A stretch of 64,000 bases of DNA. Source: Adiantum capillus-veneris (lineage: Eukaryota > Streptophyta > Polypodiopsida > Polypodiales > Pteridaceae). Of the stretch, positions 23,438 to 36,500 are shown piece by piece. The position numbers and the translations under genes are program-made. The notes under the pieces are model-generated. The model worked only from the letters and a program-made list of their open reading frames with translations. It was not told the origin of the DNA and made no database searches. Every line of letters begins with the position of its first letter. Position 1 is the stretch's first letter. The DNA is taken from contig CM043953.1 in NCBI GenBank assembly GCA_014529385.2, positions 113,191,549 through 113,255,548 on the forward strand, in the 5' to 3' direction.

Positions 23438-26400
23438 GCTTGGAGAAAGGTAAGGGAACATGATGCTTTTATTCTCTTTGACCCTGGTTCTACTCACAAT
23501 TTCATATCCACAGAGTTGGCCACCAAGCTAGGAATACAAGCTTACGAGATGGGGATGTCATACCCGTAGACGATGCTTTCAAGGGGCAAGAATATTCAGT
23601 CACTCCCTTAATTGGGAAATTGAGGCTCCATGTCCAAAGCTATGTGGACAAAGAGAACGTTTTCATCTCTCCTCTCAAGCATGAGGATGTAATCCCAAGG
23701 GCACCATGGTTTGATCGCATGGCTGCCAATGTTAAATTCCCTGAAAGAAGAATCTCCTTTAAGTTCAGGGAAAAAGATATGTACATAGATGCCAAGAAAA
23801 TGGGTAACACCATACCCATTGTACATACACAAGATTCAATAAGTCAATAAAGAGCTTTATTTCCGTGTACATGATTTTTGTTAAAGACTCTCAAAATGAA
23901 CCTAATGTTTTGGCAAAAGAAAATTTACACAATCAAAAAGAATTAGAGTTATCCAATTTTCTCAAGGGATTTCAAGATGTCTTTATTGATGACATCCCTT
24001 GTGAGCTACCTCCTAAACAAGGCAATGATGACCATGCAATTGAACTTCTTCCAGGAAGTTCACCGCCTAACAAACCTCCTTATAGAGTTTCTCAAGCTCA
24101 ACAAGAGGAGATTATGCGGCAATTGCATGAGTTAGATGAGAAGGGCATGGTTAGGCCTAACTCATCTCCATTTTGTTCTCCTGTTCTATTAGTGCAAAAG
24201 AAAGATGGCACATATCGCATGTGTGTCGACTATAGAGCACTAAATAGGATCACTATCAAGAATAGGTTTCCCGTTCCACGGGTAGAAGACCTATTTGATA
24301 AGCTACAAGGGTCCACCTACTTCAGTAGGATTGACCTAAACAGTGGCTATCATCAAATAAGGATAGTTGATCAAGACATTGTAAAGACCGCATTTCGCAC
24401 TACATTTGGTTTTTATGAATACATTGTCATGCCTTTTGGCTTGACCATGCACCAGCCACATTTAACCGCTTGATGGAGAAGCTATTCAGGCCTCACCGAA
24501 TCTTTACTGGAGTGTTCTTTGATGATATCATCATCTACTCTAATTCATTAGACGAACACAAGCAACACCTCCCGGGGGATTCACCATGAAAAACTTATCG
24601 CACCACGTAAGTGTAGGGGAGGGGGGTATTTTTACAAGTTACATAAGCGTATAAGTTAGGGGAAGGCCCCCATAATTTATCTCCCAAGCTTAACATAAGG
24701 GAGGGGAGTATCATATCTATGGGGGGGGGGGGGGGGGGGGGGGGGGGGAGACTTGACCCAAGTTGATTACTTGTAACGATTGGTCATTGGTGTGCAGTAG
24801 AACTCGGATGAATTTTGGGAATTCTTTTATCAGTTCACACATCAAACTTTGCATTAAGCCGTCATTAGATAAGGGTTGACTTGGAGTAGGCCAAGGGTTG
24901 ATTTACAATAGCTTTGGATGGGTCAGAATTGGACGAGTAGCTAGAGTGCAGGCTGATTAGACACATATTTTGAAAGTCAAATTAAGACACACTGAGGGTA
25001 CATCTAGTTATCAACAAAAGTGGTTCCTTAGTACGTTGCCAATCACTATGCTACACACTCTTCGACTAGTTTTACTCAGTTAGATCATGCGAAACCTAAA
25101 TTTTATATGTAAGATAGGGGTATGATAGTTTTCTTCATTGATTGTTGTATAAGCGTAGAAAGGGGGGTCATATTGCCTAATATGAGTCGTATATAGGGGT
25201 TTTATCAAAGTTGTCTGCTCGCAGGTGGCGTCCCATTTTGTATATAGAGTGAATCCCCCGGGCAACACCTCCACGTAATATTTCAAGTTTTAAGAGAGAA
25301 TAAACTTTATGTTAATCGAAAGAAAAGTGAATTTTTCTTACAAGAGATTCAGTATTTAGGTCACATTATCTTTCAAGATGGCATCCAAATGGATCCATCA
25401 AAGTTAGAGATAATAAAAGGATGGCCTAAACCAAGGAATCTTCATGAACTAAGAAGCTTTATAGGTATGTGTGCATACTATAGACGCTTCATAGAAAAGT
25501 TCTCACTAATAGCAAGACCATTACATGACCTAACAAAGAAAAACGTTAGGTAGATATGGTCTGCCAAGAAGAACAATGCTTTCGAAAAGCTTAAAGAAAA
25601 TCTTATGTTGTTCAACGTGTCCTTACACTACCGGATCTCTCAAAGCCATTTGAGGTCCAATGTGATGCTTATGGTGATTGCCTTGGAGCTGTTCTGCTCC
25701 AAGAAGGGCACGCCATAGGCTATGAAAGTCGAAGGCTCGATCCTGTTGAGCAAGCCCTAGGCATATATGAAAAGGAACTCCTCTCAGTTTTACATGCCTT
25801 AGACTCATGGAAGCACTATTTATTGGGGACTCCTTTCATTCTGCGAACGGATCACCAAAGTCTTAAGTACTTCATGACGCAGACCAAGCTCTCCGACAAA
25901 CAAATGAGGTGGGCAAAATTTCCTTTCACAATTTCATTTTCATATTGCTCACATTGCTGGCAAGCATAATCAAGTAGCCGATGCACTCTCAAGACGGCCG
26001 AGAGTGAATCTGGTTTTCATAGCAACTCACAATGATCTATCTTCTATGATAGATGAGTATGCTATTGATCCCAATTTTAGAGATGTGATTTCAGCCCTTG
26101 CACTAGGGAAGAAAGAGGAACCATTTGCTTTACAAGATGGTTATCTTGTCTATGGCAATAGACTATGCGTTACTAACTCACTTCGTGAGAAATTAATGTA
26201 TGAATCTCATGCTCCTCCTTATACGGGACATAGAGGGATTCAATCTACCCTAAAGGGGATTGAAACATATTTCTATTGGCCTACCATGAAAGAAAACATA
26301 CAAGAGTATGTTTCTAAATGTGTTATATGCCAAAAGACGAAGTTTGATAGAGGGAAGCAACCTGGATTGCTTCAACCTTTGCCAATCCCTAATTCACCAT

Positions 26401-27494
26401 GGGAGAGCATATCCATGGATTTTATCTTTGGATTGCCTAAGCCTATCCATGGGAATAGGGGAATATGGACAATAGTAGACAAGTTCAGTAAACAAGCTCA
26501 TTTTATACCTATCAAAAAGACTATCAAAGCTCATCAAATGGCAACCCTCTTCATTTCACAAATCTTCAAGTACCATGGCTTGCCAATGTCTATAGTGTCG
26601 GATAGAGATCCTAGAATGACGAGTAATTTCTGGAAGGGTCTCTTTGAGAATTTAGGAACAAGGCTAAATTTCTCTTTGGCCTATCACCCGCCGCAAACGG
26701 GTGGCCAAAGTGAAATAGCTAACCTAAAAATTCTTGCTCTACTAAAAGCCTATGTAACGGAAGTAGATCAAAGATCCCAATGGGAGAAGTACTTATCCTT
26801 AATGGAGTATGCTTACAATTACACTGTACATACTTCCACGGGAAAAGCACCTTTCGAGGTAATTGAGGGAACATCAAAAAGTCCCTTGCTACTTAAGGTA
26901 CATGGGAAGATCTTTGTTGCAGATGAGTATAGCCTACAAGAATCTTTCCAAAAGATTAAGGATGTTATCTCTATCTCATAGCAACGGCAAAAGGGTGCTG
27001 ACAAGCACAGAAGAGCCCAAGCCCTTAAAGAAAATGATTGGGTCTTACTCAAAATACCCAAGGCTCGATTAAGGCACACGACGGGCAAGAATCCTACGAG
27101 ACACCAAAAGTACTGTGCTAAGTTAGCAAAAAGGTACTATGGTCCCTTCCAGATTCTTAGGCCAATCAATGAGATGGCCTATCAACTCAAGCTGCCCAGA
27201 CATTGGCTCCTACACAATGCTTTCCATGTGAGCCTACTAAAGCCTTACAAAGGAGAGCCACCTCAAGAACCAACTATTGAAGACCCATTGGAGATCGAGG
27301 ACCAAGAAGAGGTGCTGCAGCCTGAGTCCATTCTCTAACAAGAAGACAAGGTATTAAGAGGCGGTAAGACTATCCACCAACGATATCTTATTAAGTTTAA
27401 GAATTATCCTTTTGAAGATGCTAGATGGATGCAAGACATACAATTAAAGGATAACCTAAACCTTGTCAATGCTTACAATGCTTTCCAAGAGTAA
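23438..27494 (+). pseudogene. gypsy-2 pol with C-terminal chromodomain (frameshifted, MITE-interrupted)
   Basis: Protease: LFDPGSTHNFIST (about 23475). [47 protein letters not shown], then a one-base deletion near 24449 in the GLTNAPATF motif. FFDDIIIYS follows at about 24517, then the MITE, then RT continuing at 25263 (KKSEFFLQEIQYLGHI). RNase H spans about 25620-25990. Integrase is open from 26004 to 26981 (HHCC with HAPPYTGHRGIQ…CVICQKTK; core with SMDFIFGLP, SDRDPRMTS and GQSEIANL). After a stop the C-terminus reads [18 protein letters not shown] (about 27230) and a chromodomain-like segment (about 27365-27440). The usual HPQTDGQSE reads HPPQTGGQSE. Stops also occur at 25552 and 27337. 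Confidence 0.88.
24571..25262. mobile_element. MITE with 14-bp terminal inverted repeats, 8-bp target duplication (copy 1)
   Basis: This 692-bp non-coding element begins CCCGGGGGATTCAC and ends with the exact reverse complement. The 8-bp target duplication CAACACCT lies at 24563-24570 and 25263-25270. Removing the element restores the RT reading of gypsy-2 (EHKQHL…). The 8-bp duplication fits hAT or P superfamilies, but the terminal sequence is not the usual hAT CAGGG type, so the superfamily is uncertain. It contains a run of 28 G at 24721-24748. No transposase. Confidence 0.92.
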
Positions 27495-27851
27495 GCAAAT
27501 GTAAAAATGTTAAAAATGAAAAAAGTTTTTGTCTTATAAGACTCTCTTTTTCTTTATTGTGCACAAAAATGAAGTAGTATGCATGCTTAGATCAAGTTTG
27601 CGGAGACGACGTCTCCCGAACACCAAGTAGAGCTTGTCACTCTACTATGGAAGATTGATAGGACTAATGTGCAGACATGCTTGTGGTGATAGCTTAGGCT
27701 CTCAAGCACCAAATGGACTAGTCATCCATTCTGGAACGATGTCGTAGGGTAACATGGGGATCCTCTACCTGCTAGGAAAAAGGACTAATGCATATGCTTT
27801 ATCTTGTCTACCCCATAGTCGAGGACAACTATGATTTCAAGAGAGAGGTAA

Positions 27852-29417
27852 TGTTATAATAATCGATATCTAATTCTCCTAAATGATTTTCTCAGGTTAA
27901 ACTGATCATTTAATATGGGGAAGTACCAGGGGAGTAAAAGCTCGAATATTGGTTAAGCTAGTAGACCGGCCATAGTAGGGATCCAAAGGGGGGGGGGGGG
28001 TCTGCAAAAGAGCAATGTGCAACAATGGGCTTAAAAGACCCTAAGGTTCAGCCCATTAAGACTTCCAAAATGCTAAGGTTCCAAAATTCAAAGGTTGTGT
28101 CCAAAGGTCAAAAGCCTAGGGAAATTGGATGCTTTGTGTGTGTCCCAAAAGTCTTTGTCAAGCCCTACAAAGGAGGGGGCGAGCCCAAGAAGTAGGGGAT
28201 GAGAGAGAAACTCTCTCACACACACACAAGCTTCCTTTCTACACAAGGGGAAAGAGGGACACATGTCAGCTCCCTAGCCCGGATGCCCACAAGGTGTACT
28301 CAAATCCTATTGGATGACCTTGGAGGTGGACCAATGAGAATAAGGCTACAATAAATCTATTTTAATCAATTTAAAAACACTTGATAAAAGAACCAATAAG
28401 AATTAAGCTCTCTAGAAGACTATTGGACAGTCTCCCAAGGGGTCCAATGAGCATTCAGCAGCCCAATGGCTTGCCTGATTCCTATTGGCTAGGAGACAAA
28501 GGGGTCCAATGAGGGTTCAGTTGCATTAATTAATTAGCAAAATCTCTCACAAAAGGAGAAAAAGGGACACATGTCAGAAGGCTATCACTTATGCTGCTTA
28601 ATTTTCATTGACTGAGCCTAGGAGGAGTGAGCATGAGCAAATAGCAAGAGGGGTCGACCAAGAGAGAGAGGGGGCTGATTTTTCAAAGGCATTATTCACT
28701 TACACACTCACACAATCTATGTGTGGAGCAAGAAGACTCCCTCTCTCTCCTTCTCAAGCTTTAACGGAAAGCTTACCACCTACTCCAAGTTTGTGAGAAG
28801 GGAGGCCTACACCAACAACTCTTGCCTTTGTGATGCAAATCCAACCAAGAGCCAAGCTTCAATGCATGCTCATCTCCTCTACCATGCTAATTAGTAAGCT
28901 AAGCTATGCTAATATGAGTGATTATGTGAGGAGAAGTACATCTTTCTCGTAAGAATACTCCTTCTTCCTCTCAATCTACTCTCATACCCCGCTAGCTCTC
29001 ACCATCCTCGAAGGTGTGTGACGTCTTGGGTCTGAGACCGTGAGGGAATTGATGTTGTGTTTAATAAGTGTTGTGCTTAGTGCTTGAAGTTTCCATCTTC
29101 ATAGCACTAGCTAGTATTGAAGGAACACAAAGAATTGTATTGTAAAATGTCTCTCTTGATGGGAGAAACCATAATACAAAGCCTTTTGGAGGGGGGACCG
29201 GCTCCATGCAAATCGGGTCCTCAACTGTTGTCAATTGCTTAATTTCTCTCTCTTTTGAAGTATTGTTCATTCTATCTAACTAGTGTTATACTTTTTGTTG
29301 CTCTCTCCACCCAAGCACTCTTGTTATTCTCATATTAGGAGTCGATTCTAATGAAATGCTCACTATGTTCATGCTATTTTCTGCTACACACAAGTTACTA
29401 GTCCACTAAATGTTACA
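27852..29417 (+). repeat. gypsy-2 LTR, second copy, complete
   Basis: It is 1566 bp, from TGTTATAATAATCG to AAATGTTACA. The purine tract CAAGAGAGAGG lies upstream at about 27839-27849. It is followed directly by TTGGTATCATAGCACAAGG (29418-29436), a variant initiator-Met primer site. It therefore serves as the 3' LTR for the pol unit to its left and the 5' LTR for the gag unit to its right. Confidence 0.88.
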
Positions 29418-29809
29418 TTGGTATCATAGCACAAGGTTTCTCTTCCTCAAGCTAGCTACAAATGGTTGGTATTATTAATTGCATGTGAGTGAATAGGGAT
29501 TTTTCAACCTTGTAGTGCATCTTCCGTCATGCAGATAACGGGGCATCACCGTGTAGAGCTATGGTCTTAATAGTGGAGTCCTACAGGGCTTGCCTATGGC
29601 TTAACCACTATTGAGCTATTAGAATCTTGATAGGACCTGGTGTTGTTTTGGTGTTGAACGACCCTCTCTTCTATTCCTTGCAATTAATGGAAATTCGAGC
29701 CACGGGTACACTAGCTTTAGTGCTTTTTCTAAAGGGGTAAAGAGGAGTAGCAACCAAGGCTTGAAGTGCCAAAGTACACCTAAACATTTTACACCTAAAA
29801 GTTGTTAGA

Positions 29810-30925
29810 ATGGCTGAAAATAGTAAAGAGAGTGAAATTAACTTTGATTTTGCTAATGTGCACGCTACTAATGATATCTAGATGCTTGTGAACTATCTTG
29901 TTTCTAGGCTTCAACAAGCCATGGGCAATCCATCCCTCCAAAGCGAAGTGCAACGGTAGCTTTGTGCTCATGGGATTCTCCAAGCTCCCCACCATGACGA
30001 GAGAGGACCTACAAAGCCTCCTTGCGAGACTTCCAAAAGTGTCCTCTCTCCGATTCAGGAAGAAGAAAAGGATCCATACGAAGGGCTCAAAAATTTACTC
30101 CTTGATGACACGTCTCCTTCTCAAAGGAGAAATCAAGATCCTCCACCGAAGGAACGAGAAAGAAGTGAGTATCCCGCCACCTCGGTGGAGATGGCTCCAT
30201 GAAGACGGCGGGCTAAACGCTCTCCATCACCTCCAAAACGGAGAAGACCATCGCATACTTCTCCACACCCTACTTCAAAGAGGGATGACAAAAAGCAAGA
30301 GAAGAAAAAGGCAAGAAAGAGGACACCCTCTTATCCATCTTCTTCCTCTTATGAAAGTGATGGTGAAGACAAAGAAGATCAAGGCAAGAAAAAGGTGAGA
30401 AAGAGGTCACCCTCTTCTCCGTCTTCCTCAAATTCTTCACCTTCTGAAGAAAGTGATGGTGTAACCTTTGAACCATCAAAAAGAAGAGGCCATAGGAAAT
30501 CCTATGCCGCATGGAAGAGGTCGTCCAAGCTCAAGAAGTTCAAAAAGGGAGGGAAGAGCATCGCATCTATTTCCTTACCTACAATGGCACCTTTGGTGCT
30601 ACGGACAAAGTCTAGGCCTTTATCCAACAGTTCGATGCGGCGTTTGGAGATGAGGGCTTCATGGAGTCCTCTAAGCTACACAATGTAGCTATGCACTTTC
30701 AAAAGTCCGCCAGACAATGGTGGTGTAGCCTCCGGGCCAACGGTGAAGCTCCACGAACATGGAAAACTTTAAGAGCTTCCATTATGAAGCAGCTTTTGGC
30801 CACCGATGCCAAAGACAAAGTACTCACCGAATGGCGAAGCTTAAAGATCTCTCCCTACAAATCCATTCACAAATATGTAGACAAGTTTTGGGACTTACAA
30901 CTCAAAGATGCTGAGTGTTTGTGCC
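29810..30925 (+). pseudogene. gypsy-2 gag (3'-truncated, with SR-rich N-terminal region)
   Basis: It starts ATGGCTGAAAATAG at 29810 and has an N-terminal NFDFANVHATND motif shared with gypsy-1. A long basic and serine-rich stretch follows (about 30190-30470; KKARKRTPS, KKVRKRSPSSPSSSNSS). The gag core is at about 30600-30905 (KLHNVAMHFQKSARQWW, PRTWKTLRASIMKQLL, HKYVDKFWDL). Stops at 29879 and 29957 and frame changes near 30000 and 30540-30660 disable it. It ends in unrelated sequence after LQLKDA, so the knuckle and pol are gone. Confidence 0.8.
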
Positions 30926-33298
30926 CCTGAGCCTCAACAGATTCTTGATCAATCGCAAGTGGGTCTTTGTTATAAATTAAGCTCATAAGTAGCTCAAATT
31001 CTTTTTAAGTTATAACATTGCATACGTTAAAGAGTGGAAAGGTAAGTAGGAATTATTGAACTGGCCAAAAGAAACATCGTGCATTTGTTTGTGAACTAGG
31101 AAAGAAATGTTTGGGTTAGCTTAGTTGAGCTAGAAAAGAATTGGTTGATCATCCTTAAGATAGCTTGTCTCAAGACACCTCTGATTCCTTGAAATATTTT
31201 CACTTCAGGTGATGAGCAATGATGGCTTTTTAGCCTTCGATGAGTCGGTTACCCCCACATGTACAAAGAGTTTAATCCATGCATGTGTATGTTTGTATAT
31301 ATCTTAGGATACCGGTTATTTTATCCTAGGGGAACTATCCGATTGTATGGGCAGCTGGTTTGGCGTATGGGCGCCCTAAACTTTGGGTGATATCTTTTCC
31401 ACCCCATACTATGAATAAGGAAGGGTGCCATTTTTCACCCATATATAGGTGTGCTTGAGAGAAGGTGAGTATGGGTCAAGTTTTTCAAGGATTATTCTAA
31501 GTGATCGTACCTTGTCTTAAGTTTAAAGGTGTTTTTTTGGTAAAGAATGTTTTCCAAAGCAGTTGTCAATACTTGTTTTAACAAATCACTATGAGACAGG
31601 AAGTTAAAATGAATCATTATTTTGAGTGTTGAAAGATTGTGGTAGTAATTAGAAAACAAAGAAGCATGTGTGAGTGTGGGGTGGTAAGTGGGGATCAACT
31701 AAGGTTGTCGATCATGGATGGGTGGACCCGATTAGTCGAGTAACTATCATCCCCAAGCACTAACGTTAGAAGACTTCTTCAGTGGAAGAGGAGTCCACCG
31801 ACGGCTGTGCCCTCACTCACGTAGAGGGAGAAAAGAGTTGGACGAGCATACCTTAGCCCATTTGCAAAAGCTATAGGGCCAAAAAAGTTTTGGAGATTTT
31901 GGATTTTGTCTCGTTTTCGCTCGCGAGATAGGACTAGGTCTTTTTCTAGGCTACTGTCCCAAGCCATTGCCAATGGCAAAAGTCTATTCCTGGGATTCTT
32001 CTTACTTAAGAACTTTAGTTTTTATTAGGCTCAGAGACCTATCAAAGACCCCATCATGACTTAAGAGTCAGTGGGTTGGAAACCTCTCACCATCCACACA
32101 AATGCTCACGTTGCTTGATCAATTGCCCTTTACACTTAAAACCCCCCCTGCACCAATTGTCCAAAACGTCGTAGCTTTTCTCTGCTTGTCGTGCTCAACG
32201 TTTGTAGCACCATGGCCATTGTAGCTTTCCTCTGCTAGTTGCACTCAACATATTCTACTTTCATTTATTGCCAAGAGACTGGTATCACCTCACATTTAAT
32301 TTGGTTTCCAATTTTACCTAGCTGGTACCTCCTACTAGTTTAAACACCAACTCGAATTATTCCAATTTCAAGCGGCCTTTCTCTCGGATGAAACGCTTAA
32401 ATGGACATAGAAATTAAAAAATTGTAAAGTTTCATGCAATAGATCACAAAATATAGGAAAACTTCACAACTAGTGTGCATATTAATACCCTTAATTGATG
32501 TAAAAATGGGTCTGCATTCAGAATACCCCCCCTCTTCTAGTCAGAGTCCTATTGGATAATGGTGTATTGCCCGAGTTGTGGTGTGCATGAGATAAACTAT
32601 ATGCTGATGCATAGCTTTGTAATGTGGCTCTATCATGTGTCACAAAGATTGCATGTTTTTAAAAAAATGATGTGCAAGAAGAGGGTTTGAGTGATGTGAG
32701 TTAATGGAATTTGCTGAAAAAGGTTTACCTATTTTTTTGTTAGTAACAAGTTACCATGTAATGCTCCTGAAGTATTGAAGTATTGTTGCTCAATGCTTGA
32801 TTGTCAAAACTTCTTTATTGGGTTGGGGTTTTTGTTAACTTGGGTCAACTAATGGGCTTTTTGGTTGCCAAACTTTACTTACCTAGGTGACTTTGGGAAA
32901 TAAGTTGTTAGCACTTCAGTTGATGTTGAGACTACTAGCATCGAAAGCCATTTCTGCGGGGATTTGGCTTTATCTGTAGGTCATGTCTTTGGCACCCACT
33001 TTGTTGTCTAGTGCACTTCTTTGGCTTCATGTGTTGGACTTCTCAAAGAAGTTGGTAAGACAATTTGTTTAGGGATCCAAATTTTTGTTGTCTTTGATTG
33101 TGCTTGAAGTAACTTTTTTGCAACTCATTTCTATACCACCAGTGTGTTACTGATGATGACGAGGTCCTCTATTTTCTTAATTCTATGTTTTACTCTTGCA
33201 ATCTAGAAAATTTTGTATCAAGGTTATGAGAGTTTAGAAATTCTAAACAAAATCCTTTCACCGACGACTTTTGAACATTGACCTTTTTGAGATTGGAC
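30926..33298. other. 2.4-kb region with no recognised feature
   Basis: I see no coding frame with recognisable motifs, no LTR ends and no clear repeats. The DNA is A+T-rich with short homopolymers. The left edge is the truncation point of the gypsy-2 gag and the right edge is the poly(A) tail of the LINE. Confidence 0.6.
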
Positions 33299-33539
33299 TT
33301 TTTTTTTTTGCCATACTCACAATTGTGAGTTGAGAGTTATAATATTAACTCAAAAAGAATACAATTGCCCTCAAGCACTACAGGGGCTAGGGTTCCAACA
33401 TAGGCTTGTACACAAACACAAAGGAAACAACGCCAGTGATGAAGAACCTACCTTCTCAAGTGTTCGACGCAACTCAATGCATGAGTCCATTCTCATCCTT
33501 GTCCGCTGACCCTCTTCTTTCTCCAACACCATAATGAGC

Positions 33540-36500
33540 TCAGTGCTCATTCGCACGATATTATCAAAACGGGCCACAGCCAGTTTGGCCTCAAAAACCC
33601 AAAGGTTTCTAGACTTCCATACCTGGTTCAGGTGGCAAAATCTAGTAATTTGGGTGCACACCAAGATAGCTTGGTTTTGGAATCTACACCCTCCTAAGAT
33701 TAAGTCATCAGTAGAGAAGATGATCTTCCAAGTCCTCTGTACCCATTTGCAAACCTTGGCGGACAGCCCCCGTCAAGTAGGGCACTTCAAGAATAGATGA
33801 AGGGGGTCTTTAGAGGCTGGCCTATAACCAGAGTAGGTGTCAAAACTAAGCCCTCTAGCATGCACCTTGATCCTAGTAGGTAAGTCTCCTAAAGCACCTT
33901 CCATATGAATACCTTCATGTATGGTGGACATTTAGTCTCCCAAATGGCCTTAATACTCAGTTTCTAGTACTCTTCTGATCAGTTTTTCTTCCAGATTCTG
34001 GTGAGTGGGTCGAACGAATTTGCTCTATATATTAGCACGTTATAGATACTTTGGGTCTTGGGCAACAAGAACGCTCTGTCTTTCGGCCAATGCGAGGGTC
34101 TTCAATCGATTTCTGATCCATTGATAGGTGGAGGTGAGGCTATAAGCACTTCCAAGAGTCTACCGATCAGATACCTTTTGTACATACCCAAGTTATGTTG
34201 CATCACTACGAGCTCCACATCCTTCCAACCCACGCTTTTGTCATCCCAAAGATGAGATAGTTTAGAGATACCTTTGTTGTTCACCATGCATGCAACTTCC
34301 CTCTAGAAGGGGTCTATAGAACCCTTTCCAAGTTTGGGGAGCTAGGGGGACCAATTGAGAGAGGAATCCCTAAAGTATCAGAAGTTCTCCCCCCAATCTA
34401 GGGAAGAAGTTGCTTTGTTGCACTTTCATGCAAGCTCCCCTGTGCAGCCTCCAAGCTTCAGGAGTGTCCAAGAGGGTGCCAAATGAAAGGGAAGGAGCAC
34501 AAACTTCCACCTTCTCATTTTGCTATTTATATTGGTCAAGAGCCAGTCGAAAAAAAAATTATCTGTGATGCCCACCCCAAGTGGAGCGCCCAAGTTCCTG
34601 AACACGGTGCCCTTACTTATTACTTCTCCTGACAATTCCGTTGGATCAAACGAGTCGCTTTTTGAGAGAGAAATCAATCTTGATTTCTCAATATTGCACA
34701 TTGAGCCGGAAGCAGAAGCAAATAGTTGCACAATCTTGAGGGCTCTTCTTAGCATTTTTGAGTTGGCTTTGAGACCCGGGGGATTCACTCTATATACAAA
34801 ACGGGACGCCACCTGCGAGCGGACAACTTTGATAAAACCCCTATATACGACTCATATTAGTGAATATTACCCCCCTTTCTACGCTTATACGACAATCAAT
34901 GAAGAAAAATATCATACCCCTATCTTACATATAAAATTTAGGTCTCACTTGATCTAACTGAGTAAAACTAGTCAAAGAGTGTGTAGCATAGTGACTGGCA
35001 ACGTACTAAGGAATCACTTCTGTTGATAACTACATTTACCCTTAATGTGTCTTAGTTTGAATTTCAAACTATGTGCCCGATCAACCTGCACTCTGGCTAC
35101 TTGTCCAATTTTAACCCATCCAAAGCTGGTGTAAATCAACCCTTGACCTGCTCCAAATCAACCCTTATCGATGACTGGCTTGTTACAAAATTTGATATGT
35201 GACCTAATAAAAAACTTTCCCTAAATCCATCCGAGTTCTAGTGCACATCACTGACCAATCATTACAAGTAATCAACCCGGGTGAAGTTCCAACCCCCCCC
35301 CCCCCCCCCCCCCAAATATGATACCCCCCTTCCTTATTTTTAAGCTTGAGAGATAAATTGGGGGCCTGCGCCTAACCTATACGCTTATGTAACTTGTAAA
35401 AAACCCCCCCTCCCCTGCACATACGTGGTGCGGTAAGTTTTCCATGGTGAATCCCCCGGGCTTTGAGAAAGAGCAAAGAGTCATATGCAAACAACTTAGC
35501 AAGCAGTTGTTCTCCTCTAGGAAATGACATAGCTTGAATTTCTCCTTTCCTCACATTGTCCTCAAGAGCGATCGCCAAAGGGTGAGAGCCGATTGCAAAA
35601 AGAAGCGGGGCAAGTGGGCATTTTGCTTTATTGAATGCTTGACTTTGAACCCTCCCACTACCTTGTTGTTGAAGAGCAGCTCAGCGTAACTTTCTTCCCC
35701 GAGCGTGCAAACAATCGCACACATTTTGGGTCCAAAGCCCACAGCCTTCATGACAGCCTTGATGTAAGACCACAAGATTCTGTCGTAGGCCTTATCTAGG
35801 TCAAGTTGGAGGAGGATACATTCTTGCTTTGTGTTAAGAGGCGTACTCAATGCCAACCATGACAGCAAAGATGTTGTCATGAACCAACCATCCTTTGATG
35901 AATCCGTGCTGGTGGGGGGTCACGATTCTGTTCAAGGTTGAAGCCGGTCTTAGTGCAATCACCTTAGCAATGATCTTGTACGCAATTGTCATCATGGAGA
36001 TAGGCCTCCAGTGCTTTAGCAGTGAGCAACAAACCAACTTGGGTATAGGTTTGATCAGCCCTCTTTTAAGGTTGGCATCCAATTGCCCGGAAGCGCTCTA
36101 TTAGCTAGTTGTGCTATTTGGATTTTTTTGTTTGAGATCCTTTAAAAATTCTATGATAAATTTGGCAAGGAGTCCATCCCACCCGGGGGACTTTTCTTTC
36201 TCCATTGCCTGCAAGACAAACCAACATTCATCAATCGAGATTGGTCTCTCTAATACTTTTGCTTCAGTAGGGAGTTTTTCACATTTGATCGTACCAAGCA
36301 GATGGGCTCTAGCCTTCTTGATCCCCTGCGTGGAGACTTCCAACTGACCAATAATTTGACCGAGATGGTCAAGCATGAGTTTGGCCATAACGTTCTGGTC
36401 TTGTACTTTGTTTCTCCTCTTCTGATTTTGAGAGCTCTGAAGAAATGAGCCTGGTTGTCAAGTTCGGGTTTGAGGGCAAGCTCTCTGGCCAGCAATCGGG

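Larger units (their letters stand above)
22332..30925 (+). mobile_element. compound Ty3/gypsy chromovirus, gypsy-2 (LTR-pol-LTR-gag)
   Basis: Layout: truncated LTR (22332-23437), pol without gag (23438-27494), complete LTR (27852-29417), then primer site and gag that stop near 30925. The first unit lacks its LTR 3' end, leader and gag. The second has exactly those parts but no pol. This is what a tandem LTR-int-LTR-int array leaves after deletions, or what two linked insertions would look like. A MITE (24571-25262) splits the RT. A chromodomain-like tail on the integrase (TIHQRYLIKFKNYPFEDARW) places it with chromoviruses. Confidence 0.88.
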
